From assembly GCF_013111185.1 (NCBI RefSeq), contig NZ_WVRE01000002.1:744001-808000 (forward strand): 64,000 nt of DNA. The letters are read 5' to 3'. Below, piece by piece: positions 16,254-25,804 of the stretch. The position numbers and the translations under genes were made by a program. The notes below the pieces were generated by a model. That model was not told where the DNA came from. It was given only the letters and a program-made list of their open reading frames with translations, and did no database searches. This DNA comes from Ruegeria sp. HKCCD7303. Its GTDB lineage: Bacteria > Pseudomonadota > Alphaproteobacteria > Rhodobacterales > Rhodobacteraceae. How positions within the stretch are numbered: the stretch's first letter is position 1; each line of letters starts with the position of its first letter.

Positions 16254-16742
16254 ATGAATCGCAAAAAATTCGGGATTCCTCCGCACGTGCTGGATGCTAC
16301 TGACAAACGTCTTCTATCTGCCTTGCAAAAGGACGCACATCTGACCGCGCACCAACTGGGTGAAATGCTGAATCTCTCACCCAGCCAGGCAGGTCGACGC
16401 CGACAACGGCTTGAGGCCGAGGGCTATATAACAGGTTATGCCGCCCGGCTCGATCCGCTGAAACTTGGCTTGCAGGTTCAAGGCTTTGTTCAGGTTCATC
16501 TGGGTACACATGGCCCCGAACAATCCCAGAGCTTTGCCCGCATGGTCGATACCCGCCCCGAAATTACCAGCGCCTGGACGATGACAGGAGAGGCAGATTA
16601 CCTGCTGCACGTCTATTGCGACGATCTTTCCGCCCTCAACAGCTTGCTCCATCAGGTCATCCTGCCGCATCCTGCTGTTGCCCGTGTCCAAAGCCAGATA
16701 GTGATGGACCAACTAAAACGCGACGCCCCCCTGCCCACCTGA
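16254..16742 (+). CDS. Lrp/AsnC family transcriptional regulator
   Basis: A 162-residue regulator with an N-terminal winged helix (DATDKRLLSALQKDAHLTAH then LSPSQAGRRRQRLEAEGYI) and a C-terminal RAM ligand domain (ITSAWTMTGEADYLLHVYCD). Length is typical. It is divergent from hppD and probably controls it in response to an aromatic amino acid; that target is inferred from position. The Kef-type antiporter follows after 20 bases in the same direction. Confidence 0.9.
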   Translation: MNRKKFGIPPHVLDATDKRLLSALQKDAHLTAHQLGEMLNLSPSQAGRRRQRLEAEGYITGYAARLDPLKLGLQVQGFVQVHLGTHGPEQSQSFARMVDTRPEITSAWTMTGEADYLLHVYCDDLSALNSLLHQVILPHPAVARVQSQIVMDQLKRDAPLPT

Positions 16743-16762
16743 ACGGGCTCACGAGGAGACTC

Positions 16763-18643
16763 ATGGACGATTTTCTATACCAGGCTTCGATCTATCTGGC
16801 TGCGGCTGTGATTGCGGTGCCTCTGTCCGCAAGGCTGGGGCTTGGGTCGGTGCTGGGCTATTTGGCCGCCGGGATTATCATTGGACCGATGCTGGGGCTG
16901 GTCGGGGCCGAAACGGAAAACCTTCAACATGTCGCCGAGTTTGGTGTTGTGATGATGCTGTTCCTGATCGGGCTGGAGCTTGAACCTCGTGCCCTTTGGG
17001 ACATGCGCGACCGATTGTTGGGTCTTGGGGGGCTACAGGTCTTTCTTTCAACCGCGGTGATTGCTGCGGTGGCGATGTATGCAAACCACCCGTGGTCCGT
17101 TGCGTTGGCCGTTGGGTTGACCCTGTCGCTGTCGTCGACCGCTATCGTCCTTCAGACCTTGTCTGAAAAAGGTCTGATGCAGACAAATGGTGGTCGCGCG
17201 ACGTTTTCGGTGCTTTTGACGCAAGACATCGCAGTCATTCCAATATTGGCCATGCTTCCGTTGCTCGCCCTACCTGCGATGCCTCACATCGAAGCAGACG
17301 GTTCGATTGATCGGGGGGCGGGTGATCTGCATGACGCGGGTCATCACAGTCTGTCCTTGGTTGAAGGATTGCCGGGCTGGGCTGTCACACTGGTCACGAT
17401 TGGCGCAATTGCTTTTGTCATTTTGGCAGGCGTCTATCTTACCCGACCTCTCTTTCGATTTATACACGCTACGCGCCTGCGCGAAATGTACACCGCTCTG
17501 GCGCTTATGATTGTGGTCGGTATTTCTTTCCTGATGACGCTTGTTGGGCTGTCGCCCGCTTTAGGCGCGTTTCTGGCGGGTGTCGTGCTGGCCAGCTCAG
17601 AGTTTCGCCATGAAATGGAAAGCGACCTTGAACCGTTCAAAGGGCTGTTTCTTGGGCTGTTCTTTATCACGGTTGGGGCCGGGATCGACGTTGCCTATTT
17701 CTTCGATGACCCGCTTGACCTGATCGGCTTGGCACTGCTTGTGATCCTTGCAAAAGGCATCATCCTGTTTCTGGTCGGTAGAGCCTTTAAGCTGCGAGGC
17801 CGAGATCATTGGCTGTTCACATTGGGGTTGGCACAAGCCGGTGAATTTGGTTTCGTTCTGCTGGCCTTTTCGACGCAGCAGAACGTTATCCCGCCTGACC
17901 TGTCACAGAAACTGCTGATGATCATTGCCCTGACGATGCTGATCACCCCGCTTCTGTTCATCATCTATGACCTTCTGTCCCGAAAAATAAGCGATACGTC
18001 CAAAGAGCCTGAACCTGATGAGATCGACGAAAAAGGCCCAGTGATCATTGCTGGCATTGGCCGGTTTGGTCAGATCGTGAACCGGCTGGTGCGGGCCAGC
18101 GGCTTTAAAACGGTGGTTCTGGACCATGATATCGAAACCGTCCAGCTGATGCGCCGGTTTGGTGTAAAAGGCTTTTTGGGCGATCCGACGCGTCCTGAAC
18201 TGTTGCGCGCTGCGGGGTTGGAAAAAGCCTCGGTCCTCGTGGCGGCGATGGATGACCACAAGCAAGTCACGCGACTAGTCAGTTATGCCAGACGACAGCG
18301 CCCTGACCTGCACATCATCGCCCGCGCCCGCGACCGGACCCACGTGTACGAGCTGTACCAAGCTGGTGCCAACGACATCGTGCGCGAACTGTTCGACAGC
18401 TCGTTGCGCGCAGGCCGTTATGTACTGGAGAATATAGGGCTGAGTGAGTATGAGGCCGCGCAAGCTGAACAGACCTTTTACCACCACGACAGGACGTCTG
18501 TTCGTGATTTGGCTGAATTGTGGGTTCCTGGCCTGCCAACAGCCGAAAACAAGAAATACATCGAGCGCGCTCAGAAACTGGAAAAGGATCTGGAAACTGC
18601 GCTGCTCGAACTGGCGGAAGAACACGCCAAGAAATCTGCCTGA
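16763..18643 (+). CDS. Kef-type monovalent cation/proton antiporter (CPA2) with RCK domain
   Basis: 626 residues from the ATG at 16763, which has GAGGAGA four bases upstream; the open frame extends further upstream without a better start. Residues 1 to about 390 form a dozen membrane spans of the CPA2 antiporter fold (SATAIVLQTLSE and GAFLAGVVLASSEFRHE are characteristic). The cytoplasmic part begins at about 425 with a TrkA-N nucleotide-binding fold (VIIAGIGRFGQIVNRL). It should exchange K+ or Na+ for protons. The KefB/KefC distinction is not safe from sequence, so no symbol is given. Confidence 0.9.
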   Translation: MDDFLYQASIYLAAAVIAVPLSARLGLGSVLGYLAAGIIIGPMLGLVGAETENLQHVAEFGVVMMLFLIGLELEPRALWDMRDRLLGLGGLQVFLSTAVIAAVAMYANHPWSVALAVGLTLSLSSTAIVLQTLSEKGLMQTNGGRATFSVLLTQDIAVIPILAMLPLLALPAMPHIEADGSIDRGAGDLHDAGHHSLSLVEGLPGWAVTLVTIGAIAFVILAGVYLTRPLFRFIHATRLREMYTALALMIVVGISFLMTLVGLSPALGAFLAGVVLASSEFRHEMESDLEPFKGLFLGLFFITVGAGIDVAYFFDDPLDLIGLALLVILAKGIILFLVGRAFKLRGRDHWLFTLGLAQAGEFGFVLLAFSTQQNVIPPDLSQKLLMIIALTMLITPLLFIIYDLLSRKISDTSKEPEPDEIDEKGPVIIAGIGRFGQIVNRLVRASGFKTVVLDHDIETVQLMRRFGVKGFLGDPTRPELLRAAGLEKASVLVAAMDDHKQVTRLVSYARRQRPDLHIIARARDRTHVYELYQAGANDIVRELFDSSLRAGRYVLENIGLSEYEAAQAEQTFYHHDRTSVRDLAELWVPGLPTAENKKYIERAQKLEKDLETALLELAEEHAKKSA

Positions 18644-18667
18644 CCCAAAACCCCGATTGGGTCAGGC
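18638..18667. terminator. Hairpin between the antiporter gene and cobT
   Basis: GCCTGACCCAA-aaccccga-TTGGGTCAGGC is an 11-bp perfect stem that includes the antiporter stop codon and lies six bases before the convergent cobT stop. There is no T run on the plus side, so its strength as an intrinsic terminator is uncertain; it could protect both 3' ends. Confidence 0.6.
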
Positions 18668-18673
18668 AAGTCA

Positions 18674-19684
18674 TTACCCGTCGGATACCCCAGCCTCGGC
18701 AAAGGTGGCCATACCTGAATGGCAGGCCACGGCGCTTTTGAGGATGTTGATCGCCAATGCCCCGCCAGATCCTTCGCCCAGCCGAAGACCAAGGCTTAAC
18801 AGCGGGTCTTTGCCCAGCCGAGACAATACGGCACCATGTGCCGCTTCCGCGCTTTGGTGCCCCGCGACAGCGTGATCCAGCGCGCTAGGCGACAGCTTCC
18901 AAAGGCACGCCGCAGCAGCAGAGCAGATGAACCCATCCAGAATGACCGGAATGCGCAACACGCGCGCGGCGGCAATCGCCCCGGCCATCGCGGCAATCTC
19001 ACGCCCTCCAAGGCAGCGCAGAATCTCCAGGCCATCTTCTGACGCATGTTTCGCGACGCCCTCTGCTACGACACGGGTTTTATTGGCCAGCCCTGCATCG
19101 TCGACACCGGTGCCACGCCCGGTCCAATCCTCGGCATCCCCACCAAACAGTGCGCAGGCGATAGCCGCTGCTGGAGTGGTGTTGCCAATACCCATCTCGC
19201 CCACAACCAGCAGATCGGCCTTCGGATCAACGGCCTGCCAACCGGTACGCAAGGCACTCAGCAGATCTTCTTCGCTCATGGCCGGGGCCTGGGTGAAGTC
19301 CACAGTGGGTCTGTCCAGCTCAAGTGCATGCACATTCATTGTCGCACCTGCTGCCTTGGCCAGCTGATTGATCGCCGCGCCGCCATGTTCAAAGTTCATA
19401 ACCATCTGGACGGTCACTTCCGGCGGAAAGGCCGATACGCCCTGTGCCGTAACACCATGATTTCCGGCAAAGACGATGACCTGTGGTGCGGTAATTTGCG
19501 GGCGGGCATCCCCACGCCAACCCGCATACCAGATCGCCAAATCCTCAAGCCGACCCAACGCGCCGGGCGGTTTAGTCAGTTGTCCGTTACGCTCACCCGC
19601 GCCATGCACCGCAGCGGCATCCGGACCCGGAGCTGCAGCTAGTGCAGCACGGAACGCATTCAAATCATTCAGTTCAGGCAACAT
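18674..19684 (-). CDS. cobT: nicotinate-nucleotide--dimethylbenzimidazole phosphoribosyltransferase
   Basis: A 336-residue CobT that activates 5,6-dimethylbenzimidazole to alpha-ribazole phosphate for the lower ligand of cobalamin. Typical blocks are [52 protein letters not shown] and the C-terminal [12 protein letters not shown] with the catalytic glutamate. Full length. It is divergent from cobS with 30 bases between the starts, so the pair shares a regulatory region. I see no cobalamin riboswitch in that short gap. Confidence 0.95.
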   Translation of the reverse strand: MLPELNDLNAFRAALAAAPGPDAAAVHGAGERNGQLTKPPGALGRLEDLAIWYAGWRGDARPQITAPQVIVFAGNHGVTAQGVSAFPPEVTVQMVMNFEHGGAAINQLAKAAGATMNVHALELDRPTVDFTQAPAMSEEDLLSALRTGWQAVDPKADLLVVGEMGIGNTTPAAAIACALFGGDAEDWTGRGTGVDDAGLANKTRVVAEGVAKHASEDGLEILRCLGGREIAAMAGAIAAARVLRIPVILDGFICSAAAACLWKLSPSALDHAVAGHQSAEAAHGAVLSRLGKDPLLSLGLRLGEGSGGALAINILKSAVACHSGMATFAEAGVSDG

Positions 19685-19714
19685 AAAAGCCTCATTGCAT
19701 CAGAGTGGTGCAGT

Positions 19715-20527
19715 GTGTTTAACCGAAGCACCGAAACCGACAAGACCCCGAAAGGCACGGGCGTGCATAAAAACGACACGAAACCCTTTTCTCTGCGGGA
19801 TATTCGGCTGGCGCTGGTCCTTCTCACCCGCCTGCCCCTGCCGCGTTTGCCGGATCCAGTGTTTTCTCGGCAAGCTCAGGCAACCTGGGCCTTTCCGATT
19901 GTCGGTCTGCTGGTTGCAGGACTCGCATGCCTTGTGGGCTGGGGCGCGCTGGCGCTGGGTTTACCTGTTCTGGCGGCGGCCGGTCTTTTACTGGCCACGC
20001 TGATCGCAACAACCGGGGCGATGCACGAGGATGGCCTGGCGGACACGTTCGACGGCCTGTGGGGCGGGTTCACCCGCGACCGCCGGTTGGAGATCATGAA
20101 GGACAGTCATATTGGGACTTTCGGCGTGCTTGCCCTGATCGTGTCTCAGCTGGTTCGAATATCGGCTATCGCTGCTTTGCTGACGGCTGATGCGGTGGGC
20201 GCAGTTTTAGCCGCCAGCATTGTCTCGCGGGCGTTGATGCCTGCAGTGATGGCTGGATTACCTCACGCGCGCAAATCGGGCCTGAGCCATTCCGTCGGAA
20301 AACCCCAGACGATTTCCGTCATCGCTGCACTTGTTCTGGCGGTGGCACTCGCCCTGCTTCTTATGGGTGTGGATGCAATACCTGCGATGGGTTTTGCGGC
20401 AGCCAGCGCAGCAGTTTTGGCCGTTGTCGCCAAGAAAAAGATCGGCGGCCAGACCGGCGATATTCTTGGGGCCACGCAATTGGTGTCCGAGATAACCTTT
20501 CTGCTGGTCTGCGCCGCGCTGGTTTAA
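19715..20527 (+). CDS. cobS: adenosylcobinamide-GDP ribazoletransferase
   Basis: An integral membrane enzyme that joins alpha-ribazole to adenosylcobinamide-GDP. The family signature is MHEDGLADTFDGLWGG (about residues 107-122), followed by RRLEIMKDSHIGTFG and KSGLSHSVGKP. The longest version (270 residues) begins at GTG 19715; a GTG at 19763 with AAAGG nearby would give 254 residues, closer to the usual family start before RDIRLALVLLTRLPLP. It is divergent from cobT, its pathway partner, and its last four bases overlap the convergent channel gene. Confidence 0.93.
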   Translation: MFNRSTETDKTPKGTGVHKNDTKPFSLRDIRLALVLLTRLPLPRLPDPVFSRQAQATWAFPIVGLLVAGLACLVGWGALALGLPVLAAAGLLLATLIATTGAMHEDGLADTFDGLWGGFTRDRRLEIMKDSHIGTFGVLALIVSQLVRISAIAALLTADAVGAVLAASIVSRALMPAVMAGLPHARKSGLSHSVGKPQTISVIAALVLAVALALLLMGVDAIPAMGFAAASAAVLAVVAKKKIGGQTGDILGATQLVSEITFLLVCAALV

Positions 20528-21291
20528 GACGCGCCCCCGGTCTCGATGCGCAAGGTGCCGCCGCAATGTTTGCAATGCACAGCGTCCGGGTCATGTCGGA
20601 ATAAGCCGCAGCTTGGGCATTTGTGGCGAACCTTTTGAGGCATGAAAATCGCCTGCGCCAACCGGACAAAAAGCGCCACACCCACCACCATGATAAAAAC
20701 CGAGAACAGCTTACCCCCTGGCGTAGGCAAGGTGATATCGCCGAACCCGGTGGTCGTTAGGGTAGCCATGGTGAAATAGAGCGCGTCAATATAGGGCGTT
20801 TGCGAATCTGCGGGAATAAAGAACACCAGAACGGCGGTCGAAGTTGCGAAGACAAAAACCATCAGGTTGATGGCGGCGATCACCGCGTCTTCGTGGGTGC
20901 GGAAGAAATTGCTGTCGCGTCGTAAGTCCCGCAGCAGGTGGTAGGAATGGATCAACCGCAAGGCGCGTAGAATCCGCAAAAACGCAAGGTTGCCCGTCAG
21001 GAACGGATCAAGCACCAGAGAGACGATAACAACGATATCCGCCAGCGTGTAAATCTGGCGCAGCAGCTTCCAACGGTCCTTGGCGATCCAAAGCCGCGCT
21101 GAGAAATCCAAAAAAATCACAAAGCCAATCAGCAGGCTTGCGACCGTGACGCCCGACCCCTGAGGAAAATGAGCGGTGGCGACAAAGAAGATGATCGACA
21201 CAATATCGAAAAGGATCAGACCATAACGAAACCAGACCGAAATCGGGTCGTGCCCGATATACAGGTATTTCACCGTCTGCTTCATATCCAC
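20524..21291 (-). CDS. Voltage-gated potassium channel family protein with C-terminal zinc ribbon
   Basis: A 255-residue channel. Membrane spans S1-S4 include a positively charged segment (LAFLRILRALRLIHSYHLLRDLRR). The pore loop is LYFTMATLTTTGFGDITLP with the filter TTTGFGD. The C-terminus carries CPSCGLFRHDPDAVHCKHCGG, four cysteines spaced as a rubredoxin/zinc-ribbon knuckle, which is unusual for a Kv-like channel. Ion selectivity for K+ follows from the GFGD filter (the common form is GYGD). Its stop overlaps the end of cobS by four bases. Confidence 0.85.
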   Translation of the reverse strand: MDMKQTVKYLYIGHDPISVWFRYGLILFDIVSIIFFVATAHFPQGSGVTVASLLIGFVIFLDFSARLWIAKDRWKLLRQIYTLADIVVIVSLVLDPFLTGNLAFLRILRALRLIHSYHLLRDLRRDSNFFRTHEDAVIAAINLMVFVFATSTAVLVFFIPADSQTPYIDALYFTMATLTTTGFGDITLPTPGGKLFSVFIMVVGVALFVRLAQAIFMPQKVRHKCPSCGLFRHDPDAVHCKHCGGTLRIETGGAS

Positions 21292-21354
21292 CCTGTATCA
21301 TGCTGCATACACAGTGAAATTAACGACAGTTGTGCAAATCACCAAGCCACGAAA

Positions 21355-21380
21355 AAGGCCGCCCCAATTAGAGCGGCCTT
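21355..21380 (-). terminator. carD terminator
   Basis: AAGGCCGC-cccaattaga-GCGGCCTT is an 8-bp stem 20 bases beyond the carD stop. On the minus strand it is followed by TTTTTCG, the normal intrinsic terminator form. Confidence 0.8.
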
Positions 21381-21399
21381 AATCACGATTCTCTTGCAA

Positions 21400-21909
21400 T
21401 CAGGCGGCGCGCGAGGTCAGGACTTCGTCTACCTGCTTGGCGGCCGAAACTTCGCCAGCACCGGAAACAGCTGCAACCTCACGTGTCAGGCGTTCCAGAG
21501 CAGCTTCGTAAAGCTGACGCTCGGAATAGCTCTGCTCGCGTTGATCGTCGGTGCGATGCAAATCGCGGACAACTTCGGCAATCGAGATAAGGTCGCCCGA
21601 GTTGATTTTCTGTTCATATTCCTGGGCGCGGCGGGACCACATGGCGCGTTTTACCTTGGCCTTGCCCTTCAATGTCTTCATCGCCTGGCTGATGACATCT
21701 GGCGAGCTGAGCGACCGCAAACCGGATTCGGTTGCTTTGTTGGTCGGCACCCGCAGTGTCATTTTGTCTTTCTCAAATGAGATGACGAACAGCTCGAGCG
21801 AGAAACCCGCAACTTCCTGCTCCTCAATCGAGATGATCTGACCCACGCCATGGGCGGGATAGACAACATAGTCGTTGGGGCGGAACTCAAGCTTTTTCGA
21901 CTTTGTCAT
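21400..21909 (-). CDS. carD: CarD family transcriptional regulator
   Basis: A 169-residue RNA-polymerase-binding factor. The N-terminal RID/Tudor-like domain reads FRPNDYVVYPAHGVGQI (about residues 9-25) and the helical C-terminal DNA-contacting part contains RRAQEYEQKINSGDLISIAEVVRDL. Such proteins stabilise open complexes at promoters. Upstream in the same direction are fdxA, an S4-domain gene and a SUV3-like helicase. A strong terminator follows. AAGGAA precedes the ATG. Confidence 0.93.
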   Translation of the reverse strand: MTKSKKLEFRPNDYVVYPAHGVGQIISIEEQEVAGFSLELFVISFEKDKMTLRVPTNKATESGLRSLSSPDVISQAMKTLKGKAKVKRAMWSRRAQEYEQKINSGDLISIAEVVRDLHRTDDQREQSYSERQLYEAALERLTREVAAVSGAGEVSAAKQVDEVLTSRAA

Positions 21910-22192
21910 TCAGTTTTTTCCTTGCTTACGGACCGGGACACAGACAACAAAAGCACCACGTGCCGGGACTGTCTCAGCCCCGTCAGGCGGCGTTTCTGTC
22001 ATAAATTCAGTACTCCAAAGCGAGCATACTTACGGAGCGCATCCCAATCTCGGTCATCATATGAAAACTGAGTATATCACAAAAATACGACACCCGAAAG
22101 TTTACCCAAAGGAAAATATTCGAATTACCTGCGCGCACAATGCTTTATTTCAAGATCTTCGCGCTGTGCCGTGCGCTTTCTTCGCGAATCGC

Positions 22193-22531
22193 TTAGCCGC
22201 CTTCGCCGGGTGCTTCAGAGAAATACTTCTCCATCTTACCCTCTTCACCGTCGCGCTCTTCAGCGTCGGGAAGCGGGTCTTTCTTTGTAACAATCACCGG
22301 CCACTGTTCCGAGAACTTGCGATTGAACTCAACCCATTGCTCCATTCCCGGCTCAGTATCCGGGCGGATTGCGTCTGCCGGGCATTCCGGTTCACAAACA
22401 CCACAGTCGATGCATTCGTCCGGGTGAATAACCAATGTATTCTCACCTTCATAGAAACAGTCCACCGGGCACACTTCGACGCAGTCTGTGTATTTGCAGG
22501 CGATACAGTTTTCGGTGACAACATAGGTCAT
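22193..22531 (-). CDS. fdxA: Seven-iron ferredoxin FdxA
   Basis: A 112-residue ferredoxin with the 3Fe-4S/4Fe-4S pattern: [21 protein letters not shown] then [16 protein letters not shown]. The C-terminal extension ([14 protein letters not shown]-like region and acidic tail) is the form common in alphaproteobacteria. It lies 67 bases after the S4 gene and 284 bases before carD. It is an electron carrier; its partners cannot be told from the sequence. Confidence 0.93.
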   Translation of the reverse strand: MTYVVTENCIACKYTDCVEVCPVDCFYEGENTLVIHPDECIDCGVCEPECPADAIRPDTEPGMEQWVEFNRKFSEQWPVIVTKKDPLPDAEERDGEEGKMEKYFSEAPGEGG

Positions 22532-22597
22532 GAGCGGATTCCCGTTTGCGGTTCGTTCGACTAGCTAATTCAGTCTGGCCCGCTCTTCAAGATGGGA

Positions 22598-22963
22598 TCA
22601 GCGATCTTCTGTGCGAGAAAGATCAAGAGCGCGCCGATCCTTCTTGGTTGGACGACCTTTTCCTTCGAACCCCGGATTTTTAGGAGGCACGTCCTGTTTT
22701 TCCGTCATATCGAAGTACAGCGTTTGCGCCTCGGGGGCCGGACCGCGGCGTTCGCCCAGTTTTTCTACACGCACAACCCGCACGATACGGCCCTGGGGAA
22801 AGGTCAGAACGTCTCCGGATGCCACGGCTTGCGCCGGTTTGAGCACCCGGTTTCCGTTCAATCGGACATGGCCGCCACTGACCTGCTTGGCTGCCAGGCT
22901 ACGGGTCTTGAAGAACCGCGCCTGCCACAACCATTTGTCGATCCGCAGCTTGGCCTCGGCCAT
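22598..22963 (-). CDS. S4 domain RNA-binding protein (Hsp15-like)
   Basis: 121 residues. The S4 fold is plain: RIDKWLWQARFFKTRSLA then GGHVRLNGNRVLKPAQAV and GDVLTF, followed by a basic Arg/Lys-rich tail. Hsp15 (HslR) in E. coli binds stalled 50S-nascent chain complexes; this protein has the same architecture. Its start follows the helicase stop by six bases, so the two are surely co-transcribed. Confidence 0.88.
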   Translation of the reverse strand: MAEAKLRIDKWLWQARFFKTRSLAAKQVSGGHVRLNGNRVLKPAQAVASGDVLTFPQGRIVRVVRVEKLGERRGPAPEAQTLYFDMTEKQDVPPKNPGFEGKGRPTKKDRRALDLSRTEDR

Positions 22964-22969
22964 CTTGTG

Positions 22970-25786
22970 TCAGTTGCCGTCTTTCAAACCCATAAGCGCC
23001 GCAGCGAATGGGTTGTCGGGATCAATGGCCTTTTCCTTTTTCGGAGGCCGTGACGAGAAGGTCTTGGCACCCTGAGGTTTGCCGCCCTTCTTGCCGTGCG
23101 GCTTGCCGCGACCGTCCTGGGGTTTGCCACGGGGCTTGCCTTTGCCCTGCCCCTGCTCGCGGCGCGGGCCACGGTTTTGCTGGCGTTGACGGCCCCAGGT
23201 GAAGGTATAGAAAACCTCAACCTCGGGCTCATCCGGTGCGGCGTCAGGCGCTGGTGCCTCGGCTGCCGCCTCGGTGCTTGTCGTGGCCTCGTCTGATGCC
23301 TCGGCGGGTGCTGCAACCTCGTCGGTTGCAACTTCTGCAGTTGGCGTTTCTTGCGCGCTGGCTTGATCAGAAGACTCAGTCGCAGATGTTTCCACCGGCG
23401 CCTGTTTGAGTTTTTCGCGCTCGCCACGCTCGGCCTTGTAGCCCAGGCCCTGCATCAGGTCTGCGAATTGTTCCAACGTCATGCCGGTGATCGACAGCAT
23501 GTCCGGCTTGGCTTCGAACCCTCCCCGGCTGTCTTCGGCACGCAGCATGTCAGCCAGACGTTCCAACATGTCGATCCGGATCGAACGTTCGCCCGCATCG
23601 CGGTAGCCGCACATAGTGTCATAGCCCTGCGGCGCGTCCTTGGCGACGGGCACAGTGACCAGACCCGGAGGCGGCGCTTCGGGGAATTCCTGCAAACCGC
23701 TGGACAAGCCCCACAGCACCAGACGCAGGCGTGTAGGCGCGGGTTTCAGCAGCAGCGGCATGAAGATCGTGAATTGGCCAAACCGGATGCCATGCTTGCG
23801 CAGCGCGCCACGGGCATCCTGATCCAAATCCTTGACCTCTTGCGCGACTTGACCGCGTGGCAGAACGCCCAAGGCTTCTACCATGCGAAAGGCAAAGCCC
23901 TTCGCCAGTCCCGTCAGTTCTTCGTCGCGCGACAAGTTCAGCAGCGGCTCGAACAGCGCAGCGACCTTGCGGTCGATGAAATGCTGCAACCGGCGCTGCA
24001 CTTTCTGTTCGACATCCGGCCCTGCGGCCTCATCCACAAAAACCTCGACCATTGGCTTGAGAGGCTCTGCCCCGGCAACCAGCTTGCCGACGGCGTATTC
24101 GCCCCACATCAGGCCACCCTGATCCGTGAAATCAATTTCGGTATCGGGCGCATTGTAGAAGCGATCGGCGCGCAGATGGAATTGCGGCGCGAGTGCTTGC
24201 AAAGAAGCCGATTTCAAAGCTTTTGCCTCGGTCCCTTGCGCGCTTTTGTCCGGTGTAAACCGGAACCCTTCCAGACGACCGACGAATTCGCCTTCGACGG
24301 TCACTTCACCCTTGTCATTTACTTCGGCCAAAAGGGCCTCCTTCTGTTTGAGCCGGCGCAGCAAAACAGATGTACGCCGGTCCACAAATCTTTGAGTCAA
24401 ACGATCATGCAACGCGTCTGACAGTCTGTCTTCTACAGTGCGTGTTTCGTCACGCCAATGCGATTCGTCACGGACCCAGCCGTTTCGTTGCGCAACATAT
24501 GTCCAAGTGCGAATATATGCCAACCTTTTGGACAACGTATCAATGTCACCCTGGGTCTGGTCGATACGGCGAATCTGCCGCGCCATAAAATCATCCGGGA
24601 TCGATCCGCGCTCGTGCAGGTGACCATAGATCACTTCAAGCAAGCTGGCGTGTTCTGCGTGGCTGATGCCGCGAAAATCGGGGATTCGGCACACGTCCCA
24701 CAACAAACGGATGGATTGCGGATCGCTGGCGCGGGCTACGACCTCGGTCACTTGCGAAAGAGATTTGAGCGCGTTCAGGTCATCCGCAGGGCGCGCTTTG
24801 ATCAGATGCTCATCATTTGGGCTGACCTCAAGCGAAGTGATCAGCGCGTCGATGGAGCCGAACCGCAAGGCGGCATTCCGCCAGTTCAGCTTTTTCATCG
24901 GCGTAAAGCGGCTGTCCATGATGGCCTGCGCCACACCTTCGTCCAGCGGCAGGGCCTCGCCCGTCACACCAAAGGTGCCATCAGACATCCCGCGACCGGC
25001 CCGGCCCGCAATCTGCGCCAGTTCATTCGGGGCCAGTGGGCGCATCCGGCGGCCATCAAATTTGGTCAGAGATGAAAACGCGACATGATTCACATCCAGG
25101 TTCAGCCCCATCCCAATGGCGTCGGTGGCAACCAGATAATCGACTTCGCCGTTTTGATAGAGGTCAACCTGAGCATTCCGCGTTCGTGGGCTGAGCGCCC
25201 CCATTACAACGGCCGCCCCCCCTTTCTGACGGCGCAGCAATTCCGCGATGGCATAAACATTGTCGACCGAAAATCCGACAATGGCGCTGCGTGCAGGCAT
25301 CCGGCTGATCTTCTTTGACCCAGAATAGACCAGTTGAGACATCCGTTCGCGCCTTACGAATTGCACTTCGGGAACAAGCGCCGCGATGGGGCCGCGCATA
25401 GTGTCAGAGCCTAGGAAAAGCGTCTCGTTCGTGCCACGGGATCGCAGCAGACGATCTGTAAAGACGTGGCCGCGTTCGGGATCGGCACAAAGTTGGATTT
25501 CGTCGATCGCAACGAAATCTGCCCCCATGCCTTCAGGCATGGCCTCGACCGTGCAGACCCAATACTGGGTGCGCGGCGGCACGATGCGCTCTTCACCCGT
25601 TACCAAGGCCACAACCGACGGGCCACGAATGGCAACGATCTTATCATAGACTTCGCGCGCCAGCAGACGCAGCGGCAAACCAATCACGCCGGTGCGGTAT
25701 CCCAGCATCCGTTCGATTGCGTAGTGGGTTTTACCTGTGTTTGTCGGGCCCAATACGGCCACTACTCGGGATGACCCGCTCACCAT
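22970..25786 (-). CDS. SUV3-like superfamily 2 RNA helicase
   Basis: A 938-residue helicase. Motif I is LGPTNTGKTHYAI (about residues 12-24), motif II is AIDEIQLCADPERGH (DEIQ rather than DEAD), and motif VI is ELAQIAGRAGRGMSDG. This combination and the long C-terminus match mitochondrial SUV3 and its alphaproteobacterial homologues, which act in RNA turnover. The last 140 residues are low complexity: an Ala/Glu/Thr-rich segment, then a Gly-Lys-Arg-Gln tail likely to bind RNA. It heads an operon with the S4 protein, and fdxA and carD follow. Confidence 0.9.
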   Translation of the reverse strand: MVSGSSRVVAVLGPTNTGKTHYAIERMLGYRTGVIGLPLRLLAREVYDKIVAIRGPSVVALVTGEERIVPPRTQYWVCTVEAMPEGMGADFVAIDEIQLCADPERGHVFTDRLLRSRGTNETLFLGSDTMRGPIAALVPEVQFVRRERMSQLVYSGSKKISRMPARSAIVGFSVDNVYAIAELLRRQKGGAAVVMGALSPRTRNAQVDLYQNGEVDYLVATDAIGMGLNLDVNHVAFSSLTKFDGRRMRPLAPNELAQIAGRAGRGMSDGTFGVTGEALPLDEGVAQAIMDSRFTPMKKLNWRNAALRFGSIDALITSLEVSPNDEHLIKARPADDLNALKSLSQVTEVVARASDPQSIRLLWDVCRIPDFRGISHAEHASLLEVIYGHLHERGSIPDDFMARQIRRIDQTQGDIDTLSKRLAYIRTWTYVAQRNGWVRDESHWRDETRTVEDRLSDALHDRLTQRFVDRRTSVLLRRLKQKEALLAEVNDKGEVTVEGEFVGRLEGFRFTPDKSAQGTEAKALKSASLQALAPQFHLRADRFYNAPDTEIDFTDQGGLMWGEYAVGKLVAGAEPLKPMVEVFVDEAAGPDVEQKVQRRLQHFIDRKVAALFEPLLNLSRDEELTGLAKGFAFRMVEALGVLPRGQVAQEVKDLDQDARGALRKHGIRFGQFTIFMPLLLKPAPTRLRLVLWGLSSGLQEFPEAPPPGLVTVPVAKDAPQGYDTMCGYRDAGERSIRIDMLERLADMLRAEDSRGGFEAKPDMLSITGMTLEQFADLMQGLGYKAERGEREKLKQAPVETSATESSDQASAQETPTAEVATDEVAAPAEASDEATTSTEAAAEAPAPDAAPDEPEVEVFYTFTWGRQRQQNRGPRREQGQGKGKPRGKPQDGRGKPHGKKGGKPQGAKTFSSRPPKKEKAIDPDNPFAAALMGLKDGN

Positions 25787-25804
25787 TGCCCCCTGCCCCA
25801 GACC

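Noticed and set aside
19684-19715. Cobalamin riboswitch between cobT and cobS
   Set aside because: Only about 30 bases separate the two starts, too short for a riboswitch, and no B12-box-like sequence is present.
23351-24421. A 356-codon open frame antisense to the SUV3-like helicase
   Set aside because: The helicase frame has motifs and the right codon pattern; this frame has none.
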